Shown here piece by piece: positions 9,981 through 21,445 of a stretch of DNA of 64,000 nt. The notes beneath the pieces are model-generated. The model did not search any database, was not told the DNA's origin, and worked only from the letters and a program-made list of their open reading frames with translations. Source of the DNA: Globisporangium splendens. Its lineage: Eukaryota; Oomycota; Peronosporomycetes; Pythiales; Pythiaceae. The stretch is taken from NCBI GenBank assembly GCA_006386115.1, contig VFIW01000060.1, positions 62,001 to 126,000 on the forward strand. Reading direction: 5' to 3'. The translations under genes and the position numbers were made by a program. The stretch's first letter is position 1; the number at the start of each line of letters is the position of its first letter.

Positions 9981-11486
9981 TTATGGTACTGCAGATCCCT
10001 TGAAACCGGCGAGCAGCGAGATCTTGTCGGCTGTGGGAGTGATCCAGTCGTTTCCCAAGAGACCTTTCGTATCTCCCGAGTTCGGGTTCACGCACCAGTA
10101 GAACCAGCTCATACCTTTGTTCTCCAAGTACTTCACGAACGCCTTCTGCCATGTCTGGTCGTCCTGCGTCTCGTACGAACCACCCCACTCGCCCACAACC
10201 ATCGCAGCGCCATACGTCTTGTTGCCGTGGATGTACCCGAAGTGGCTATCCCAGATCGCTGGCATGTTCGATGGGTACGATGCGTCGTGGAAATACGTCT
10301 TATCGGACACGCTCGGACCGTACACGTGTGGACTGTACACCAAGCGCTCGGGGACGCTCAGTACGAGCGGCGCACGCTGCACGTCCATGAGGTCTTCTCC
10401 CCACGAGCTCGGGTAGCTCGGGTTGTCACGAGTCGCCTTCTCCACACCTTCGACGAAGATGAGCCACTTGGACGTGATCTTCTGGATGATGTTGGCCATC
10501 TGGAGACACGCGAGGCGGAAGTCCGTACTGTCGCCACTGCCCCACGACGCTTCTCCGTGGGGCTCGTTCTTCAGGTCAGCGCCAATCACGTTCCACGTGT
10601 CCTTGTATCGCGTGGCCAGAATCTTCCAGGCGTCATTAAAGTTGTTCTTGTCGGCATCCGACGAGTACCACAAAGGCGTGATACTGGTACCCGCGACGAG
10701 TAAGTGGCAGTCCAGAAGCACGAGGATCTTGTGCTGCGCAAACACATCCAAGACATAGTCGAGCACGTCGAAGTAGTGGAGGGTTTTACCGCTGAAGGAT
10801 GTCTGGAGCTTTTTCTCGTTGACGATCTTGCTGAGCGTGACCTCTTTGTTGCTCAACACGGCATCGACGGCGAGCGGGAGTCGGACGGCATTGAAGTTGT
10901 TGGTCGTGAGGAATTTGGCGACGGCATCTAAAGTCGTGGTCCCGTCGCCACCCCAGAGGCCGTGTGGTACAAGAATGTCACTTTCCATACCAAAGTAGTT
11001 GGCGCCCTTGATCGTGAACTTGGCGCCGTTGAGGTAGAGTCCGTCGGGCTTGGATGCGAAGTTTAGGGCAGTGGTGGATCCCGAGGAAGGTGATGGAGCT
11101 GCCGTCGTTGGCTTTGGAGCAGAAGTTGTTGACTTTGGAGCTGCGGTGGTTGGTTTCGGGGCTGCGGTGGTTGACTTCGGGGCCGCAGTCGTTGGTTTTG
11201 GAGATTTCGACGTTGGTTTTGGGGCCGTTGTCGTCGGCTTTGGGGATGCGGTGGTTGGCTTGGGAGCTTTCGTCGTTGGTTTTGGAGCGGCGGTGGTTGG
11301 CTTTGGTCGCACGGTACACTTCTTCTTCTTCTTCACTACTGTCTGATTGCTCGTTGTTGTACTCTGAAGCTCTCTTGCGCTAAGCACTTCTGCACGGCCT
11401 GCAGCGTCTTCCCATGCTGCGGTCTGCAACGCAGTAAGCGCGAGTAGCGCGAGCAAAAGTAGGAACGTGGCTCCGGTGACCTTCAT
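9981..11486 (-). CDS. Secreted glycoside hydrolase family 5, copy 3 (expanded linker)
   Basis: 501 residues from the ATG at 11486, which starts the signal peptide MKVTGATFLLLLALLALTAL. The open frame extends upstream to 11813 without a signal peptide and is rejected as start. A KKKKK-containing segment leads into a long linker of about ten PKPTTAAP-like octads (K/S, A/S/T and P variants), clearly longer than in copies 1 and 2. The GH5 catalytic domain with LKNEPHG and VVGEWGG follows and differs from copy 2 by very few residues (for example ITPTADK versus TTPTADK near the end). The linker is probably O-glycosylated and may space the enzyme from the wall. Function is inferred as extracellular beta-glucan hydrolysis. 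Confidence 0.93.
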   Translation of the reverse strand: MKVTGATFLLLLALLALTALQTAAWEDAAGRAEVLSARELQSTTTSNQTVVKKKKKCTVRPKPTTAAPKPTTKAPKPTTASPKPTTTAPKPTSKSPKPTTAAPKSTTAAPKPTTAAPKSTTSAPKPTTAAPSPSSGSTTALNFASKPDGLYLNGAKFTIKGANYFGMESDILVPHGLWGGDGTTTLDAVAKFLTTNNFNAVRLPLAVDAVLSNKEVTLSKIVNEKKLQTSFSGKTLHYFDVLDYVLDVFAQHKILVLLDCHLLVAGTSITPLWYSSDADKNNFNDAWKILATRYKDTWNVIGADLKNEPHGEASWGSGDSTDFRLACLQMANIIQKITSKWLIFVEGVEKATRDNPSYPSSWGEDLMDVQRAPLVLSVPERLVYSPHVYGPSVSDKTYFHDASYPSNMPAIWDSHFGYIHGNKTYGAAMVVGEWGGSYETQDDQTWQKAFVKYLENKGMSWFYWCVNPNSGDTKGLLGNDWITPTADKISLLAGFKGSAVP

Positions 11487-11547
11487 GGCCAGTGAGCGTT
11501 GGGTAGTGTAATTGGTGCTGGAGGAGAGGACTTGTGGACTTGGTGTC

Positions 11548-11563
11548 GGATTTGGAAATGAGC
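11548..11563 (-). promoter_or_regulatory. Inr+FPR-type core promoter of GH5 gene 3
   Basis: GCTCATTTCCAAATCC on the minus strand is a very close match to the oomycete initiator plus flanking region and to the box of copy 1. It lies about 62 bases before the ATG at 11486. Confidence 0.65.
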
Positions 11564-13914
11564 AGAGCTCAGTGGGCACTGGCGAACACAAGTTGAAATT
11601 ATAGCCAGATAGACCACTTGAGTACACTGAGAACCTACATGGATCGTGTCTGTGCCCCTCGGACACCTTTGCCTTGAGCTGATACTTTGGTCTTGACATG
11701 CAGCATCTCTGCCTATTCAATTGTGAGTCTCGAGTCGCATGCCTTTGACATCTGATACCATCTGGTGCCACAATTTGACGAGGAAGCTTCCTTCGAAGGA
11801 GCCAAGTCAACAATTTGGCGATCAGTTGATGCGATCACGAAGCAAGGGGACATGAGTGGCGTATTCGTGCCAATGTGGCCATCACACAAGTAATTCTTTG
11901 TCACTCATGCGGAGCGATGACAAACAGCTACAGTCTCAATGTAGATCTGAACCGAATCGTGAAGGTTCAGTTCGCTTGGTGCGTAGGATCTAATTCTGAG
12001 CATTCATCAGATCACTGAATAATCGTCACTTTGAGTGGGATCGACTGATTTTGTCGCTCTTCTTGCCTAGAATTGGAGCATGGACAGTGTGGCATTCGGT
12101 GAGACCGTCCTTTGTGACGGCGCGCGTAGCCGTGTTTAACGAATGAGCGGAATGATAACAGTTTGTGTGCATCTAGGAAAGTCAGAGGAAGCGAGCTTCT
12201 GTTGCATGTGTAACTCGCTCACTTCACCCTCTCAGATTCTCACATCTATGCGGCTAGACAAGAGCATTTTAGCCACTGTGCTCCTGTCTCCAAACTTTCC
12301 TTCATATTGCCCCAGTGCTGCAACGTTTTAAACGAAACCCATTCGTCGTAGCTGTGGGCATATTATGGCAATTGTTTAGTACATCAAAGGACACTAAACA
12401 TTGTTTCTCCGCAGCAATTATTGAATGGCGCGTGCATGCTATTGTCATTGCTTCGGTCTGTTTTGCTGTGAATGCATCGCTATTAGTAGGGGACATTCAT
12501 TCACGAGATTCATGTGCATCAGTTTTCCCACGTGGTCAACGCTATCAGCATATTGTTGATTCGTGCACCGCCACGCTGTCGATCCGACTGTTTCTGACGA
12601 AACTTCTCTGTTGCAGAGCCACGAAGTACTGGTGCCACCTGCGCGGCGAGAATGCTCAATCGAACGGACAGACAATTGTGCCTCCCCAAGCTTCGATTCC
12701 ATCTGTCTCGCGCTTGTTAAAGCTACGCGCTCGCTGGCTCGAACTGTGGACCTTTGCGTTTCTCGTGCAGCAAAATGCTCGAGTGTATGCTGCTGTGTCT
12801 TTCTGAGCACTCATGCTTGGGCATTTTGTGGAGGCGGCGGTATTCGACTCGAGTGTTTCATGCGCGGTCGCCATGTAGCGTGTTAAAAACACAGAATGCC
12901 TCTCTCACACGCACAGACGCCGGCATCCCTCAACCTGTTGAAATACTGTTGCTGTGCAGTTGCAGTGTTTTGAGACGGGCCAAATGGACTGAGCACACAC
13001 AGGGACATAGAGTGATGGTAAGTATGCGACCAAGAACAACGCTAGACGACATCCTTCAGTGAAATTTCGTCCATCTTTTCACAAGACCCTGAGATCCATT
13101 GTTTGGATGGCCGAGACGAGTTGCATCCATATATTTTATGCGGATCGGCAGCCATGGTTTTATACGAGGAGACCAGCAAGTGCAGTATAAGCGCCTAACT
13201 AGTCTTAGCATTTTTGCATCTGCCTTCTACAGATCCCGCCGTATTCTTACGGTCTTCCGTTGTGCTGGTTGTCGATGCGAAAAGTGCACTGGTCAGTACC
13301 ATGCTGGAGCTTGTACGGTGCAAGATGCTCTGTTGCCAGTTCAGTGCTCGTGTATCTAACGTCATCTGACCATCGCTCTGTCCACTACGATTTCAAGGGT
13401 GGGGTTATATCTAAACTGACGAGAACGAAAGAGTGCATTCCAATGTAATGAATAATTGCACTGGAAACAAAACTTCCTCCTCGACTGGTGCGGAGTATTT
13501 TCGTCTCAATCTCAGCGCGATCTATTCGATTGCATTGGAAACAGATCAACACTGCGAAGACTTCACGCGACAGACCAGAAGCTGATCTAAACAGCAACTT
13601 TCCGATGTCCGACTGACCTCCATAATTTCGTGGTTTTCTATCCACGGTCAAAGGGGTCATATAGAAGGGGTAAGGGCGGTGCGTTGTGCATCGGATGCCC
13701 AATCAGCCGGTGCAAAGCCATGAGTTGCTTGTTATTTTGAGATGGCTGTTGCTCCTCAGAGCGATCCTAAATATGTTCCCGGCTATAGATGCTGTCAGAC
13801 TAGGGCGGGACGTCATGTTTTCTTTTTTCATTGTCATTTGTTTACATATGAGCCTCACTCGGTATAGATTGCTAAAGTGACAAAGATTCCCCCAGTCAAC
13901 TCGCTTTAAAGCAC
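11564..13914. other. Long intergenic stretch with decayed sequence
   Basis: Reading frames are short and mutually overlapping (for example 12315-12806 on plus), with no domain. Parts are related to the 8.07-9.07 kb block. I see no functional gene. Confidence 0.45.
12551..13386 (+). repeat. Diverged duplicated block, copy 2 (paired with 8068-9074)
   Basis: Collinear partner of the 8.07-9.07 kb block. The clearest matches are 12551-12634 and 13311-13386. The interior differs in length (about 0.84 kb here against 1.0 kb), and I could not recognise a GH5 fragment inside this copy. Confidence 0.4.
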
Positions 13915-14685
13915 CTGAGATCTCTTGGACTCGGAGAGCAACGCCATCTAGTCAGCTTGGACAGCGCTCAAGTCTGCTTCCAAAAGACCCTTCGTGTCTC
14001 CCGCGTTCGGGTTCACAGTCCAGTAGAACCATCTCAACTCGTTGTCCTTGAGGTACTTGGCGAACGCCCGTTGCCACGTCTGGTCGTCGCTCTTCTCGAA
14101 CGCACCGCCCCACTCGCCGATGACCATCGCACCATTGTACTTCTCGTTGCCACGGATGAAGCCAAAGTGTTTGTCCCAGATCGCTGGCATGTTGGACGGG
14201 AACGATGCATCGTGGAAGTACGACATGTCGGACACGCTCGGACCGTACACGTGCGGACTGTACACCAAACGTTCGGGGACGCTGAGTTCGAGAGGCGCGC
14301 GCTGCACGTCCATGAGGTTCTCTCCCCAGAAGCACGGGAAGTTGGGGTCGTCGCGACTCGACTTGTCCATGCCTTCGACGAAGATGAGCCACTTGGACGT
14401 GATCTTGTGGATGCTGTTGGCCATCTGGAGCGAGGCGATGCGCCAGTCCGTGTTGCGATTGCCGCTGCCCCACGTCGCTTCGCCATGGGGTTCGTTCTTC
14501 AAGTCGGCTCCGATCACGTTCCAGGAGTTCTTGTATCGAGTGGCAAGGACTTTCCAGGCGTCTTCGATCCAGTTCCTGTTGTCGTTGGACGTGTACCACA
14601 GAGGCGAGATGCCAGCGTTCGCGACGAGCATGTGGTAGTTCAAGAGCACGAGGATCGCGTGCCGCGCACACACTTGGATGACGTG
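13915..14685 (-). pseudogene. 5'-truncated GH5 pseudogene, close relative of copy 1
   Basis: The minus strand encodes residues matching about 225-455 of copy 1 nearly perfectly (LNYHMLVANAGISPLWYTS through NPNAGDTKGLLE), including both catalytic motifs LKNEPHG and VIGEWGG. Signal peptide, linker and the first third of the catalytic domain are missing; similarity fades at about 14685. At the other end the last 25 codons are frameshifted relative to copy 1, giving LSAVQAD and a stop at 13948. It is therefore not expected to produce an active secreted enzyme. High identity to copy 1 rather than to copies 2 and 3 shows that it arose from a copy-1-like donor. Confidence 0.8.
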
Positions 14686-14917
14686 CAATCGCAGTCGACT
14701 CGCGTCTTCAGTCTATTCTTTCGTCAAACGTTTGTAATCAGCCGTCGCAACAAAAATGGCTTCATGCCGCATGCAGTCCGTGTATGCCGTCGTTTAACTT
14801 GCCTGACTCGCAGCCTCAGATAGCATCACTCGCCTAGATCCTCAAGCTCATCAGCGTCGTTCAACGCACACGCATCAGCCCACTTGCTGATCTTGATCCA
14901 GGCACCTTCCGCGAACC

Positions 14918-15440
14918 ATGGCGGGGAATATGTATGCACTCTCGCTCCGCCATGATCGCCGTCCACCCGAGAAAACGCACGGAGACGGTGTGCCCTTCTT
15001 CGTACCGCAGCTCGCCAAGGTCAAGACCAACATCGTGTGTCAGACCAACAGCAAGCACCTCCTGTTCACGTACGAGAAAGCGACTGGCGGGAGTGATTTC
15101 GCCGGTCCAACATCGCCCACGATGTCGTATCGGAAGCAAGGCGACCAGAACTACTACACCGAGGAGAACTTGCGCAAGCGCCAGAAGCTCACCGACGACC
15201 GCAAAGCGATCGCGGCAATCGCACGCTTCTGGGATACGTTCTCGAACATTCGGCAGGGCCAGACAACGATCGAGCAGCGCGATTACGTCGACGTGTTCAT
15301 GAAGTTTTACAAAGCGCTCGTTGCGCCGCACGAGGTGAGAAAAGAAATGATGCAGCACCCAGTGTTGTTGATCTGCTGCTGATTGGTATGCATGCACCTA
15401 GTTTTCAATCGGCGAAGCGCGAAAACTCTATATAAGTTGA
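14918..15440 (+). pseudogene. Conserved-looking gene of unknown function, truncated after exon 1
   Basis: The first exon, 14918-15334, encodes 139 residues beginning MAGNMYALSLRH and ending FMKFYKALVAPHE. It contains a PFFVPQLAKVKTNIVCQTN segment and a basic, helix-prone part (RKRQKLTDDRKAIAAIARFW). A good GT donor (GTGAGA) at 15335 and an acceptor ...CACCTAG at 15399-15401 define a 67-bp intron in phase 0. The next exon reads FSIGEARKLYIS and hits TGA at 15438-15440, which looks like an early break in a longer protein. No matching continuation was found in the following 1.4 kb. I do not recognise the family. It could be a truncated pseudogene or, less likely, a short real protein of 152 residues. 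Confidence 0.45.
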
Positions 15441-16918
15441 GGTATATTTAGGTTCATCGTCGTGACCTACAATATCAGTTCTACCTAATCTTCATTACGA
15501 ATTCGCCTAGAATCTCAGACCCATGCAAGATTCTGGTGCATTGAGTCCACGAGAGTTGAGGAAGAAAGACAGTAGCCGAAGTGGTATATGAGCCGTGTTC
15601 GTCTTAGCGCTCGGGTAAAGGGAACAAAGCGCGTGGGAGTTCACACCGGCAACTCCGAAGCGATGCAAGATCAAACACACTTGGTGATCACGCTCACTTG
15701 TGATAGGCTATAAACTGGATAATATTGTATAATTGATATTAGCAAATCATGGTTCAAACTGACAATAAATACAAAACCGAGCGCATTTTTTCTGTGAGTT
15801 TGAAGCTTCTGTTCGTTGGTGGAGCCTTCGCACAACATCGGCACACTGATCCTCGACATGGCAAGACGCAAAAGGTTCAAGGCGCAGCGGCACCTTTATG
15901 CACCCATCCATGTACAGTTCGCTCCCACTCTCGCTCAGCGTCGACTCCAACGAAAGGCGGCATGCATAAAGTGGATGTGTGTGTGTGTGTGCTCCACAAG
16001 CACGGTGGAGTGGTGCCGCCACTTTGCACCTAATACCGAGACCATCCACTCATCCTCATGCTGGTTTCGTAGCGTATGCATGCAAGCAATTGCACCACAT
16101 GCACACAAAAACAGCACCCAGGCGGCGTGAAGGTTGTAAATGCTCAATGCATCAACACTGCTTAGGCTTTCCACACTCAGCAATGCAGGTTGCTGTGGAT
16201 GGCTCGAGTGACAGCCAAAGCTCTTTGCACCGGCGCATGCCATTCGCTCATGCGTCCACAGCCACAGGATCCACCGCCGTGAGCAGGGGTAAATACCAGT
16301 GCAGTGATTTCGTTTGCATGTGCGATTTTTGATCCGGACACTCTGTTGGGCAGCAGCACGAGAAGAGAAAAGTGGAAAGCATCTCCCTAGGTCCACTTTG
16401 CCCTGACAGGGTTCTCTCAGGTCGATTTCACTCCTTCCTGTCTATATCGCCTGCCTATTTCGAATTATGCTACCATTTTTGTATTTTGAACAATTCCACA
16501 CTGCCTCTTTATCACGCACACTGACTGCATCCACTGCTTATCGCGTCTTTTTTGCGCAGATTGCGAAAACACAATCTGTTCATCTACAGCTGAGCTTCTG
16601 AGAACACCCTCCACTACAGGTCCTCATTCCTTCGTATTCTCTACCTGTAATAACTGATATCTATGCATGCGGGATACTCGACGAGTGACCATTCACTATA
16701 CATTTTTGTGTTTCAAAAAAGTGTACAATCCTATATACCTCGTCTCTCTGCTTGTCAAATGACAGCACCCCTAACCTATCTACGTCACCCTTGTGTCAAG
16801 AATGTTGGTTGCTTTCTTTTCGTACCTAGTCGGAAATGAGCTCCCCCACTTTCGGCACACATCAGGATCATTTGCGCAAGTTGCATGTTCTTCGTGGCCG
16901 CGTGGCGATCCTCGCGCA
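15441..16918. other. Intergenic; GT-rich microsatellite near 15977
   Basis: No convincing gene was seen. A short (GT)n run lies at about 15976-15991. Overlapping reading frames on both strands near 15.7-16.4 kb share no domain. The right end is the TPPII promoter. Confidence 0.5.
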
Positions 16919-16935
16919 TCATTCGGCATTCTTCC
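16919..16935 (+). promoter_or_regulatory. Candidate initiator of the TPPII gene
   Basis: TCATTCGGCATTCTTCC fits the oomycete initiator pattern and lies 79 bases before the ATG at 17014. It is downstream of an in-frame ATG at 16885, so if used it makes 17014 the start codon. Confidence 0.4.
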
Positions 16936-17013
16936 TCCGTCCCGCACCGCCGCCGCCCTCATCTCGCTGGCGCCTTCACGACTGCGTGCACTCCCCTCGC
17001 TGACCATCACTCC

Positions 17014-20000
17014 ATGACGCGCGCGTTCCCGACGGCGTCGCTGCTCCCCAAGGAGGAGACACTCGCCGACAAGTTCCTCGAGCTGTACCCGCAGTACGAC
17101 GGCCGCAACACCGTCGTCGCGATCTTCGACACGGGCGTGGACCCCGGCGCGATCGGGCTGCAGACGACGACCGACGGCAAGCCCAAGGTCATCGACATTT
17201 TGGACGCCACGGGTGCCGGTGACGTCGACACGTCGCTCGTGCTCGAAGCCAAGGACGGCAAGCTCACGCTCGCCAATGGCAAAGTGCTCACGTTGAACCC
17301 AGAATGGACAGCCAGCGTCGACGGCAAGTACCATGTGGGCACGGTGGCAGCGTACCATTTGTTCCCCGGACAACTCGTCAACCGCTTGAAGAAGGAGCGC
17401 AAGGAGAAGTTCGATATTGATCAGCGCAATGCCGTCAACGACGTGCAGAACGCGCTTGCGGCATGGTCGCGTACCAACGCTGCGACGACGAACGATGTTG
17501 CGCAGTTGCGCGTGAAGAAGGACCTGCAGGCGCGGTTGAGTGCGCTGGACGAGCTCGCGAAGAGCTACGAGGACCCAGGTCCGATCTACGACGCCATCGT
17601 GTTCTTTGACGGCACGCACTGGCGCGCGGCGCTCGATGTCGCTGAGAGCGGCGACTTTACGGGTGTCGCGGCGCTCACCAACTACAAGATCGAGCGCCAG
17701 TACGCGACGTTCTCAAAGGAATCGCAGCTCAACTACGCGCTCAACATCTACGACGACGGCAACACGCTGAGCATCGTGAGCGACGTCGGCGCGCATGGTA
17801 CGCACGTTGCGGGCATCGTCGCCGCACACCACCCAGACCAGCCGCTCACGAATGGTGTCGCTCCGGGTGCGCAGATCATCTCGGTCAAGATCGGTGATGG
17901 CCGTTTGGGTAGCATGGAGACGACGACGGCGCTCTCGCGCGCGATCCTCGCGATCATCGAGGCCAAGGCCGACGTCGTCAACATGAGCTACGGCGAGTAC
18001 GCTTCGGAGCACGACTACGGCCGCATCGTGGAGCTCGCGAAGGAACTCGTGGAGCAGCACAACGTAACGTTTGTGACCAGCGCTGGCAACAATGGCCCTG
18101 CGCTCGGCTCTGTCGGTGCACCTGGTGGCACGTCGTCGTGCATGATCGGCGTTGGCGCTTACGTGTCGCCCAAGATGATGGACGCCGAGTACATCATGCG
18201 CGAGAATGATTTGTCGGGCATCACCTACACCTGGTCGTCGCGTGGTCCAACGTTTGATGGCGATTTGGGCGTCGACATCTGCGCACCTGGCGCGGCGATT
18301 GCGCCTGTGCCCAACTGGACGCTCAACAAGAAGCAGCTCATGAACGGCACGTCCATGTCGTCACCTAACTGCGCGGGCAACATCGCGCTGCTCATCAGCG
18401 CGCTCAAGGACAAGCAGGTCGAGTACACGCCGTACTCGATCCGTCGCGCGCTAGAGAAGACCGCGGTCGTGCTTCCAAACGTCGAGGTGTTTGCCCAGGG
18501 CAAGGGCTTGATCCAAGTGCTCCCAGCGTTCGAATACTTGAACAGCAACGGCAACAGCTTTGACGGTTCGAGAAAGTATCCACTGGAGTACGCGATTAAG
18601 ACGTCGTCCGGTGTGGATGGCAAGGGCCGTGGCGTGTACTTGCGCGATGCCGTGGACTTTGTGCACGACAGCACTGAGGTCAACGTCACGGTGACGCCAG
18701 TGTTCCACAAGCTCGCGGCTCAGGAGGACAAGGTGCACTTTGAATTGCACCTGAAGCTCGTGCCGTCCGAGCGCTGGATCGATGTCGGCCGCCACTTGGC
18801 GCTCATGCACGAAGGACGCGGCTTCAAGGTGCTCGTGAACACCAAGCACCTGCCTGCTGGCGTGAACTCGGGCGAGATCGCAGCGTACGACGCCAACAAC
18901 GAGAGCCGCGGTCCCGTGTTCAAGATCCCGGTGACCGTGATCAAGCCTGAGCAAGTGCCGTCGGTCGTCGTGTACAAGAAGGCGCTGCAACCAGGCGACA
19001 TTACGCGCCGCTTCTTCACGCCGCCGACTGGCACGACTTGGGCCGATGTGATCCTCTCGCGACCTGACACCGACCGCGAGCACGACTCGAACGCGTCGGG
19101 CAAGCTGTACATGTTCCACGTCATGCAGTTCCAGCCGTTCGTGCGCCAGAGCCAGAGTTCGTTCCAGAAGGCGTTCTTCCTGCGCCCAGGTGAGGAAACT
19201 TCGTTCAGCTTCGACCTGATGGGCGATTTGACGGCGGAATTCGCGTTGGCACAATTCTGGAGCGCACTGGGCGACTCGATCGTGCAAGTGGAAGTGCGTT
19301 TCCACGGCATCGTGCCCGACCAGCAGCGCATCAACGTCTCTGGCGGTGTGGAGTCGCACAAGGTGCTGCTGTCGAGCACCGTGGAGAAGGAGACGATCGC
19401 GCCGTCGGTGAGCTTCACCAAGTGGACGCAGCGCATTCGCCCCAAGACCGCCGAGATCACGCCGTTGAGCTCGGACCGCGACCAGTTCCCAGACAAGCGC
19501 CAAGTGTACCAGTTGGTGCTCACGTACCCATTCACGGCCAAGGACGCCGGCAAGGTCGTCCCTCGACTGCCTCTCTTGAACGGCCGTTTGTACGAATCGC
19601 CGTTTGAATCGCAGTTGTCGCTCATCTTTGATGACAAGAAGCAGTACCTGGGCACGTCGGACTCGTATGGCGATGCCGTTTCCATCAAGAAGGGCTCGTA
19701 CGTGGTCCGCACGCAAGTGCGTCACGAAGACATCAGCAAGTTGGAGAAGCTCAAGCAGATGGTGCTCTTGCTGGAGCACGACATTAAGGAGATCTCGGCG
19801 TCCGTGTATGGCCACCAGGACGATGTCGCCGTCGGCGGCAAGGCGCTGGACTCCAAGACGCTCCCTGTGAACACGTACATCCCCGTGTTTGTCGGTGAGC
19901 CGAGCTTCGACAAGCTTCCTGCGGGCAACTCCCCAGGGGATCTTCTCACGGGCAAGATCTACTTTGGCAAGAAGAACGGCAACATCAAGGGGTACGTCTC

Positions 20001-20867
20001 GCCGACGATTATGATCCGGAAATTGGCTTGGTTGGGATGGCTAACGGTGTTGTATTGCTTGTATGTGTTTGTGTTCCTGTGAGCAGAAGCGGACGACGCC
20101 CTGGTGGCTTTGACATCTCGTACGTCATTCCTCCAGCGCCAACGCCGGCCAAGGAACCAGAACCTGAGGAGCCTAAGGACGAGCGCGACGAAGAAGTACT
20201 TGCGCAGGAAGCCGTGCGCGATCTGTTGCTTGGTCGCGTCACCAAGCTCGCAGGCAAAAAGGAGTTCCTTGCCGCGTGGCAGCGCCTGGCTGACCAGTTC
20301 CCGACGCACTTGCCAGTCGTGCAAGCCAAGTTGCACCACTTTGACTCTGAGAGTGACCGCTTGACGCTGCTCTCGGAGGTCGTGGAAGCTGCGGACGCTG
20401 TGCTCGCGCTCATCAAGCAAGACGACTTGGCGCTGTTCTTCGGTACGCGCTCCGTGCCTGGCGACGCTCCTGCTGCGCAGAAGAAGCTGCAGAAGGAGAA
20501 GGAGAAAGAGAAGGAGATCCTCGTCGATGCGCTGAACCGCAAGACGCGCGCACTCGGCGACGCGGGAAAGTGGGACGAGTTCCTGGCGACCTACGCTGTG
20601 CTGCAAAAGTGGGCTGATGTTGAGACGAACGCATTCTTGTATGTCAACTTGCTGCACGATCGTCACCACGACGCGCCAGGTCTGTCGCTGCAGCGCCTGC
20701 GCAAGGTCGCGGAGCTCGAGACCACTGAGAAGCAGAAGATCATCAGCGAAGACAAGCTGCAGAAGGAGCTCTTGGCGACGCTGAACACCCTCAAGTGGAC
20801 ACACTGGAGCACCGCCGAGCAGCAATGGCACCGTCGCCGCACGCCAGCGTCGTACCGCAAGTTTTAA
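17014..20867 (+). CDS. TPP2: Tripeptidyl peptidase II (subtilisin-type giant peptidase)
   Basis: Two exons, 17014-19991 and 20087-20867, join in frame to 1252 residues, about the length of animal TPPII (~1250). The catalytic residues of the S8 subtilase domain are all present: D39 in AIFDTGVDPGA, H261 in HGTHVAGI, oxyanion N359 in SAGNNGP and S447 in NGTSMSSP. The long insert between D and H is typical of TPPII, and the C-terminal part is the TPPII-specific region. The enzyme removes tripeptides from peptide N-termini in the cytosol, downstream of the proteasome, as a very large homo-oligomer. The start at 17014 (MTRAFPTASLLPKEETLADKF) fits family N-termini; an in-frame ATG at 16885 would add 43 Arg/Ser-rich residues. 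The acceptor has two AGs three bases apart, giving an optional serine. Confidence 0.95.
19992..20086 (+). other. Intron of the TPPII gene
   Basis: 95 bp, donor GTACGT, acceptor TGAGCAG. Unspliced, the frame runs into a stop at 20082. The alternative acceptor AAG at 20089 would keep the frame and drop one serine. Confidence 0.85.
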
Positions 20868-21445
20868 CTCCGAGACTGGCGATGAGTAGAAATCGGTCCG
20901 ATCATGTTGCTGTGTGCCTCCGTAACGCTGCGTAGCCAACCATTCTGTTGCTTTGCCGCTCAAATCAATCAATCGACTCCGGCGGTGAGACGTTTTGCTT
21001 TTTGATTTTGCTGGTGTGACGTTTATCTTTTCTTCTGTGTTTTCTTTTTCGCCAGCGTTCATATTTTTATCGCTCGAAGCTGAGTGTTGTAACCAACTTC
21101 GTCCAACCTCAAGACGCATTGTCCGATGCCAAGCGGAGCTTCCAGGGTTCTCGCTCAGCACAGAGGTCAAGTCGCTGCTGCTGGCTACACGCGCGTTGGC
21201 GGCAGTTTCTTTTCATCGACGCCCAGCGTTGGCTTTTTGTTTCTACTTCTTCACTTGCGGAAACCTTCACAACGTCAGCGACGGTGGAAAGAGTGCCAAC
21301 TCAGTCTCGTCAGCAGCATTAACGAGCGCGTCTGACGCAACGGTGAGCAAAGCTGGTGCGACGCCCGACTCTCTCCACATATCGACCAAATCCAGGTGAG
21401 TCAGAAGCAACGTGGCTGCGTGTCGGTGTGTGAGCCGCCCCCAGT
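20868..21445. other. Intergenic between TPPII and the Myb-like gene
   Basis: 578 bp with pyrimidine-rich stretches. An upstream exon or leader of the Myb-like gene cannot be excluded, but no coding segment is convincing. Confidence 0.45.

Noticed and set aside
9981..11813. A 610-residue reading of GH5 copy 3 starting at 11813
   Set aside because: The additional 109 residues have no secretory start and read through the core promoter at 11548-11563; the signal peptide starts at 11486.
15970..16000. GT repeat as a regulatory element
   Set aside because: A short dinucleotide run of common type; nothing links it to a gene.
17713..19815. Long minus-strand frames opposite TPPII
   Set aside because: They are mirror frames of a GC-rich coding region, with Arg/His-rich composition and no domain.
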